From Mercurialis annua (Eukaryota; Streptophyta; Magnoliopsida; Malpighiales; Euphorbiaceae), in the NCBI RefSeq assembly GCF_937616625.2, contig NC_065577.1, forward strand, positions 26,239,501 through 26,303,500: DNA of 64,000 nucleotides. The letters are read 5' to 3'. Numbering within the stretch: position 1 is the first letter of the stretch; each line of letters begins with the position of its first letter. Below the pieces are notes generated by a model that saw only the letters and a list, made by a program, of their open reading frames with translations, ran no database searches and was not told the DNA's origin. This document shows, in pieces, positions 58,418 to 64,000 of this stretch. The translations under genes were made by a program, and so were the position numbers.

Positions 58418-58830
58418 CACTACTAAAATTAAGTATTTTCCCGACGGAATTTAGCGACGGAAACTATATCCGTCGCTAAATACAAATTTCCCGACGGATT
58501 TGATGACAGATTTAAAATTCGTCGCCAAAATCCTAATATTGCTTGGCGCGAAGTCTCCCGCCCTATTTTTATCGTGTGTTAGCGATGGATATCTGAAATC
58601 CGTCGCTAAATGTAGCAACGAATTAGTTATCCGTCGCTAACACGGGCTCAGTGAAACTCACCGTTTCACTGAACCCGTCTTAGCGACGGATATCAAAAAT
58701 CCGTCGCTAAATGTAGCGACGGATTTTTGATATCCGTCGCTAAAGTATGCATTAATGAAACGCACCATTTCATTAATGCATAGCGACAGATTGTTTTAAT
58801 TTAGCGACGGATATAAATCCATCGCTAAAT
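58418..58830. repeat. CACTA-3 5' subterminal hairpin chain
   Basis: Repeated TTTAGCGACGGA with its complement, arranged as consecutive inverted repeats. Examples are TTAGCGACGGATATC / ATCCGTCGCTAA pairs near 58680-58745, CAGTGAAAC / GTTTCACTG near 58650-58675, and TGCATTAATGAAA / TTTCATTAATGCA near 58748-58782. Confidence 0.85.
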
Positions 58831-59895
58831 TGAAACCTTTTAAACTCCACAAACTGCGCTTCAGTTTTGACATTTCATTTCTTTTTTTCCTCTCTCTCCC
58901 GCTTCTCTCTTCTTCTCCATTGTTGCCGTCCTCCGCCGCTCCTTCCTCCACCGGTGCTCCTTCCTCCACCGCCACTCCTTCCTCGCCCAGGTTAGTATTT
59001 TGTTTATTTCTCTTTTATTTGTTAGTTTTTAACTTCTTTTTTATTTAAAAATAGGAAATCGGTTTCCCAATTTCCGGTGCCGCTGCCACCCGCCGTCCGA
59101 CTGCCATTAGCCTCCTCCTTCAGTTCGCCGGCCTTCTTACAGGTAACCTAACCTAGTTAATTCAATTAGGTTTTATTTATTAAATTAGGTTTTATTTATA
59201 TAAATTATGTTTAATTATAATTAAATTAGGTTATTTTTTACTGTATTTAGGTTTAATGAATTTAGTTAGGTTGATCATTTGTTAAATTAGGCTTAATAAT
59301 TAGATTAGGTTATTATTTAGTGTAATTAGGTTAAATTAAAATAATTTTTTTATTTTAGGTTAATTATTAAGTTTAGCTTAATTGTTAAGTTTAGGTTAAT
59401 TCAATATTTACAATTCTAATTAATTAAATATAAATTAATTAGAATTGTCAATTAGGTTAGATTAAAAATTAGGTTAATAGAAGTTAGTCTAATTTAAATT
59501 AGGTTAATTGAAAATATTTTATTTTTAAATAATGGATTAATTGTTAATTAGATTATAATTTATTTATTACAATTATATAATTAAGTGTTTAGGGTGTAGT
59601 ATTTTTAATTTAAGTTAAAAATAGGTTTAAATTATGTTAGATTTTAATTAATAAAATTAGGTTAGATTTTAATTAATAAAATTAGGTTAGATTTTAGTGT
59701 ATGTTAGCTTATCATACTAATTAAATATAAATTGTTACAATATACGTAAATTAGGATGGTTAGGTTTTTATTTAAATTAACTTAATATATAATATGTTAT
59801 CACGTTTATAAGCAAGTAAATAAAGTAAATTATTACTATAATTTGTTTTGGTAGTTGAAATTGTGTGTTGGATGTTTTTTAAAAAGCTTTGTTTG
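58831..59895 (+). other. CACTA-3 leader exons and AT-rich intron
   Basis: A C/T-rich exon with a donor at about 58989 (CCAG followed by GTTAGT) and a second GC-rich exon ending TTACAG/GTAACC near 59142 suggest an untranslated spliced leader. The intron to 59895 consists of repeated AATTAGGTTA-type phrases. The short Ser/Pro/Leu frame at 58830-59048 is a product of the C/T-rich exon. Confidence 0.6.
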
Positions 59896-59956
59896 CTTGC
59901 AGGCTTCCCTGCAAAATGGGTGATGCTCTTTTTTAAGGGAAATTCTGCCCGTTTTT
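59890..59956 (+). repeat. CACTA hairpin module, CACTA-3 leader copy
   Basis: TTTGCTTGCAG then GCTTCCCTGCAAAATGGGTG, answered by CTTTTTTAAGGGAAATTCTG. Confidence 0.8.
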
Positions 59957-60179
59957 CGTCAAAAACTTATATAATAACTAATTAATGCTTAATAAAAGTA
60001 TATCATCAATTGATAAGTTTTTTAGTATTAAAAAAAACTGATACTTTAACTACTGCTACAGTTGTGTCCGGTTGACGGTTTGGTGATAGCTGTTGATTTT
60101 TGCTATCTTCCGTTCAAATTTCCCTTTTTTTATTGTGGTTCTGCTCTACAACAAGTGAGTACGTCACCGTGTTGATCGT
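59957..60179 (+). other. CACTA-3 leader exon-like segment
   Basis: GTGGTTCTGCTCTACAACAA followed by GTGAGTAC (donor at about 60157) matches the CACTA-1 leader at 22505-22535. CACTA similarity ends soon after, where LTR-like sequence begins. Confidence 0.5.
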
Positions 60180-60284
60180 TTTTGGTGTTCGTTGGGCTCC
60201 GTGTGTTCCATGTTATACTTTGGGTTTGGTCCATCGTTGCTGTTAGGCCTTATGCAAGTGTTTGCATTTTAATAGCTTTGTGCA

Positions 60285-60490
60285 GGGAGGCACGATGGAA
60301 GGCACGACGGTTCCATCGCGCCTGCCATCATGCCCTAGGCTTTTTCCATGTTGCTGAGGAAGGCACGATGGAAAGCCCGATGGTTCCATCGCGCCTCGCA
60401 TCATGCCCTAGACATTTTTTTTCCATTTTGCTGAGGAAGGCACGATGGAAGACACGATGGGTCCATCGCGCCTCCCATCGTGCCCCTCTG
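60285..60490. promoter_or_regulatory. GGCACGATGG palindrome cluster upstream of TATA
   Basis: Three copies at about 75-bp spacing (60287, 60359, 60436) of GGCACGATGGAA facing TTCCATCGCGCC, followed by CATCATGCCC or CATCGTGCCC. The TATA box TATAAATACA is at 60511-60520. Confidence 0.85.
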
Positions 60491-61584
60491 TCAAATTTGA
60501 TATTTTGACCTATAAATACACCCTTAGCTCGACCTAACCTAATTTTTCACTTTTCTAAAACCCTAGAGCCGCCCTAGCATCTGAGATACTCTATTTTTTT
60601 TTCATTCCCTTTGGTTTAATCATTCGGTAAGCGATTCTAATACTCCTTTCTTCGATTAATCAAATCCTTATCGCGTATATCGGCTCTTAACTTATTCGAA
60701 CCTTTTTCTAGGGTATTGTGGATATTGATTTACTGTTTCCTTTCGATTCTTACGCCGATCTCGATTCATTACGGTATGTGTTGCAATCCTTTAAGTTTTT
60801 GCGTAGAAAATCGCGTGCTAATTCGATAGATTGTGTTGTACCTATGTTGTGGCTGATTTGATCTCTGAAACGCTTAACCTAATCTGTAATATGGTGTATT
60901 AGTATGGTGTGATTTTCCAATTGTTGGCTAAACGATGGATTGTGTTATTTCTTTTAAAAGACTATACTTTTCATTCAAGTTATTCAGAATGTAAACTTGG
61001 GTTTTATTTTGATTTAACTTTGAGTTGGGTTTGACTATGGTCGCCCAACAAGTGGGAAGAAGCTTGGAAGTTTTGATAACTCGGCTGACTCACTGGTATG
61101 GATTTAAACTTGGGTTATTTAAAACTGTTTTCTGAATTATTCAAATTGTGTTTTGAAATGGAAACTTATATGGTTTGTATTCTATAACTTGGGTTATGGT
61201 TTGGATGCGTATGAACCTTATGTGTTCGGTTATATGTGGCTTGTTATTACGTGTGCTAGTCCTACATGGTGTCTAGTACTCCCTAGAGTTAGGATATGTT
61301 TTTAATTATTATTTATACCTTGTCTAGACTCATCGACCGTTCGTACTTCGGAGACGAACCGAGATTAGATTGCTTGCCAGGTTTTCACGTGGATTAGCAA
61401 GCTCTGAGTTTATATCGCTATTTACCGCTTTATTAAGTAAATTGTATTTTTGCATATATATATTATATATACAACTTTCGAACAATTTTCGACATTATGG
61501 ATCTGAATTGGAACGGGCTACTCGATGGGCATCATCGAGACTGCGTGCACACCGGTATATGATCATATGGTATTTGAGGTAGGT

Positions 61585-61695
61585 TAGAGATACGTCTCGA
61601 ATTAGTAAGGGCGCCGGTGGAAGATACGTCTCCTGGGACTCACATGTTTATTTGAGTGACAGTCGGGGATCAGTTATGGAGATACGTCTCACCGG
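61585..61695. repeat. GAGATACGTCTC repeats in the LTR
   Basis: AGATACGTCTC occurs three times (near 61587, 61623 and 61681) with GAGA/TCTC arms, spaced about 36 and 58 bp. It lies in the transcribed part of the LTR and is absent from the related LTR at 43171-46080. Confidence 0.7.
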
Positions 61696-62301
61696 CAAGA
61701 CAACTGGATTTATATATTTGTGGTTTAGGGTTTCAATGCTTATCCATAATGATAAATTGCTTTACAAATGTTTTAAGGTTTTTAAAGGTTTTCACTTAAT
61801 AAATGTAAATAGTTGTATGAACTCATCTCAGTATATCTGACCCCGTTGCTTTCCCAATTTTTCCAGGGTTATGATTTGAGCGAGTCAGCTGGTCTCCGAT
61901 TCTTTATTTCCTCGGAGGTCTTACTTTATTTTATTAAAGTTATTGAACCGATTTTACGCTTAAACCGCAGTAGTAATTAGAAGTCTTACTTGTTATAGTA
62001 CTTGTTGTCAGATTAATTCAATTGGATTATTTGTTGATTGTCATTATTATATTAACTTATGTTATTTTAATATTTATGCCATGTTAGAGACTCGGAGTTG
62101 ACTGAGCATTATTATTTATATGTTGTATATATAAACCGCTAGACTAGGTTGGAGTCTCGGTTGCCCCCGAGCATGTGGTTTTATGCAGGTACAATGTTGT
62201 TAATGATAAATGTTTGTTATCCGCAAGGCTAGCTACGGGTTTCGGTACAACCATACCCATACCCTAGCGCCGGTCGCGATTCATGAAAATTGGTCGTGAC
62301 A

Positions 62302-62376
62302 CTCGATGTCTGCTTTGAAGCATAAGGCTGTTTTGGTATTTTTCCTTTATTTTAATTACTATTCCATTTTGTGTTA
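62302..62376. other. Short unassigned segment between LTR and Stowaway
   Basis: 75 bp without recognised homology to the rest of the window; presumed CACTA-3 intron or flanking remnant. Confidence 0.4.
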
Positions 62377-62954
62377 CTCCCTCCGTCCCATTCTAATTGA
62401 ACATATTTTCTATTTTGGGTGTCACATTCTAATTGACAATTACTATTTATAGAATACTTTTCACACTACTTTTTTCTTTTTACCCTCTTCAATTAATGTA
62501 TTTAGAAAGCATATTTTTAAAAAGGGTTAATTACATATAAAATCACCACCTTTACACGAAGTTGCAAAAATAACACGACCTTTAAAACATGGCAATTCAG
62601 GGCACCACCTTTCATTTCTTTTCAAAAATAACACAGGCACATTTTTAGTGGCCTTTTTGCTGACGTGGCATGACACGTGGCACTCCCATCGGGTGTCCAA
62701 GTCAGCAAAATTTTATCTAAAAACGTGCTCATGTTGTTTTTGAAAAAAAAATGAAAGGTGATCCCTGAATTGACACGTTTTAAAGGTCGTGTTATTTTTG
62801 AGAATTCGTGTATAGGTGGTGATTTTATATGTAATTAACCCTTTTAAAAATTGTGATGCATTTAATGTAATGTGAGGATATAAAAGTAATGTTACTAAAA
62901 TTTCTTATATAATGTGCAATTGGAATTTTCTCAATTAGAATGGGACGAAGGGAG
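62377..62954. mobile_element. Stowaway MITE with a nested MITE
   Basis: Ends CTCCCTCCGTCCCATTCTAA and its inverse TTAGAATGGGACGAAGGGAG are the classic Stowaway (Tc1/mariner-type) ends, flanked by the TA duplication at 62375-62376 and 62955-62956. Removing the nested MITE and one copy of its duplication leaves about 250 bp, a usual Stowaway length. It lies in an intron position of CACTA-3. Confidence 0.93.
62524..62841. mobile_element. Mutator-type MITE nested in the Stowaway
   Basis: Inverted ends GGGTTAATTACATATAAAAT and ATTTTATATGTAATTAACCC, alignable further inward (ACCACCTTTACAC / GTGTATAGGTGGT). It is flanked by a perfect 9-bp duplication TTTTAAAAA (62515-62523 and 62842-62850), the size typical of Mutator-like elements. 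Confidence 0.9.
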
Positions 62955-63003
62955 TATATTTTTTTGTTAATTGAACTTAAAAATTACTAAATTTGTGTGG
63001 CAA

Positions 63004-63864
63004 GCTAGGGAGCTGGGGCGTGAGCCGACACATGCTGAGGTGCACAAGCGGATGCACACTATGAAGGCTGACCCGCCACGATTCGTGGACGAGCGCGCGA
63101 GGATTGCAACTGTAAGTATTTCTTTAAACTTCATTGTTTGAAACTAGTATTTAAATAGTTTGAGTAGTTAAATAGTTTGTATATAATAGGTTAATTGTTT
63201 GAATCGCGTAATCTATTTTGTTTGAATTAAGTAACTTTGTTTTTTCTTAGAATTAAGTGGTTTAATTGTTGATATGTGATATGTTGTACAATTTTAAGTT
63301 TGCAGGATTTCCCTGAAAAATGGGTGATGTTCATTTTATAAACGAAATGCTGCCAGATTTTTATTAAAAATAACGTTTAAGTTTTAGTTGTACAAGCATC
63401 AAAATTCATATTTAACTAATTGTTTTACGTTGTTTTTGTAGGAGCGGTTTGAGCAGGAGATGTTGGCCGCCACACAGAGAGCCGAGGGGAGTACTGCATC
63501 TACCCCAGTGGACCCAGACCAGGTTTATCTCGCTGTTGACGGGGTGAAGAAGCGGCGTGTCTACGGATTAGGCTCAGTTGGTTCTGAGTTCGTCGCCTCG
63601 CAGCGGGGTACTTCTAGTAGAAGACCCGGCAGCTCCTCTAAGACCGTGTTGCCAGCCGCCGATGAGATATTCCGTACTTATCTCATCGCTCAGTTCACGG
63701 ATACGATCCGCGATCAGGTCCAGATTGCGGTTGCATTGGCGATGCAGCAGATGCAGCAGCGGGCCTAGGGAGATGTGCAACCCACCCCTCCACAACCGCC
63801 TCCACCACCGCCTCCACCAGCTACTGATGATGGTGTCACAGATGACGACACCACAGACTTGTAG
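63004..63864 (+). pseudogene. TNPA-like gene, exons 4 and 5 only
   Basis: Exon 4 (63004-63111, donor GTAAGT) encodes ARELGREPTHAEVHKRMH, matching exon 4 of CACTA-1 and -2. Exon 5 (63442-63864, acceptor TTTTTGTAG) has KKRRVYGLGSVGSEF and a Gln-rich stretch, then TAG at 63766-63768. The same frame continues through a Pro-rich segment to DDTTDL and the terminal TAG at 63862-63864, aligning with DDEDITRL in CACTA-2. Upstream exons are missing. Confidence 0.85.
63298..63362 (+). repeat. CACTA hairpin module, CACTA-3 intron 4 copy
   Basis: GCAG then GATTTCCCTGAAAAATGGGT, then a right arm (CATTTTATAAACGAAATGCT) that is the most eroded of the six. Confidence 0.75.
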
Positions 63865-63913
63865 TACTGTAGTGCAGGGACGTTTTTAGTATACAGTTTT
63901 CATGTATTATACG

Positions 63914-63914
63914 C

Positions 63915-63969
<55 letters not shown>
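63914..63969. repeat. (TA)n microsatellite
   Basis: About 28 TA repeats with one interruption (ACAT), in the 3' flank of the CACTA-3 TNPA-like gene. Confidence 0.95.
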
Positions 63970-63972
<3 letters not shown>

Positions 63973-64000
63973 TTTTGTATTTTCAGTGTTGTTTATAATT

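Larger units (their letters stand above)
60180..62301 (+). repeat. Tekay-like LTR, probably solo, left edge unclear
   Basis: The distal half aligns with the Tekay LTR at 43171-46080: GGATCTGAATTGGAACG near 61499, CTCATCTCAGTATATCTGACC near 61822, CATACCCATACCCTAGCG near 62251. Both end GTGACA (here at 62301). No TGTAATAACC-like start is found, and no target duplication is visible. The edge with CACTA-3 near 60180 is therefore provisional, and the LTR may be 5'-truncated. No coding sequence is attached. Confidence 0.7.
58418..64000 (+). mobile_element. CACTA-3, deleted CACTA transposon, continues past the window
   Basis: The 5' terminus reads CACTACTAAAATTAAG directly after Athila sequence. 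Then come subterminal hairpins, a two-exon leader, AT-rich leader intron, hairpin module, leader exon with donor, an LTR insertion, MITEs, and TNPA exons 4-5. TNPD and TNPA exons 1-3 are missing. The 3' terminus is not in the window. Confidence 0.82.

Noticed and set aside
58830..59048. 72-codon frame with hydrophobic start resembling a signal peptide
   Set aside because: It reads a C/T-rich leader exon and continues past a good splice donor; CACTA leaders are normally non-coding.
60182..60508. 108-codon frame with His/Arg repeats
   Set aside because: It translates the palindrome cluster of an LTR promoter; the repeat explains the open frame.

Overview
This window is repetitive, heterochromatin-like plant nuclear DNA. 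I see no intact host gene, tRNA, rRNA or CRISPR array. Plant origin follows from the mobile elements: Ty3/gypsy lineages Tat, Athila and Tekay/Del, a copia-type LTR with an initiator-Met-tRNA primer site, CACTA (En/Spm) elements with TNPD- and TNPA-like genes, and Stowaway and Mutator-type MITEs. An angiosperm is likely; the species cannot be named.

The base layer is a 60-bp satellite, present in + orientation at 16238-21485 and 29195-37704 and in reverse orientation at 46082-49164. Mobile elements split it or abut it. 1-2703 holds an unrecognised coding remnant, short tandem repeats and an AT microsatellite. 2704-16237 is copia-LTR-derived sequence into which a complete 10.27-kb Tat element (3172-13439) inserted, with matching 480-bp LTRs and a 5-bp target duplication AGGAG. 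The Tat element carries decayed gag-pol on + and a multi-exon gene on -.

21486-29194 is CACTA-1 (+), which has a 3' end but no 5' end, a decayed TNPD gene and a TNPA-like gene. 37705-41574 is CACTA-2 (-), an internally deleted copy with a nearly intact five-exon TNPA-like gene. It is fused to a stray TNPD fragment (41575-42136) and to the 3' part of a Tekay element (42138-46080). 49165-58417 is an Athila element with decayed gag-pol and a long third ORF. CACTA-3 (58418 to beyond 64000) is inserted in it, and CACTA-3 in turn holds a Tekay-like LTR, a Stowaway MITE and a Mutator-type MITE nested inside the Stowaway.

The observations most worth following are: (i) a hairpin-forming module of about 60 nt found exactly twice in each of the three CACTA elements, at the same two positions; (ii) family-specific CpG-rich palindrome clusters just upstream of the TATA box in unrelated LTRs, one of which recurs before the Athila third ORF; (iii) the satellite itself, a 30+30 bp dimer whose length keeps reading frames open; and (iv) a strand switch of that satellite across a chimeric CACTA/Tekay junction. 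All protein-coding genes of the elements carry stops or frameshifts, so none appears autonomous as it stands.
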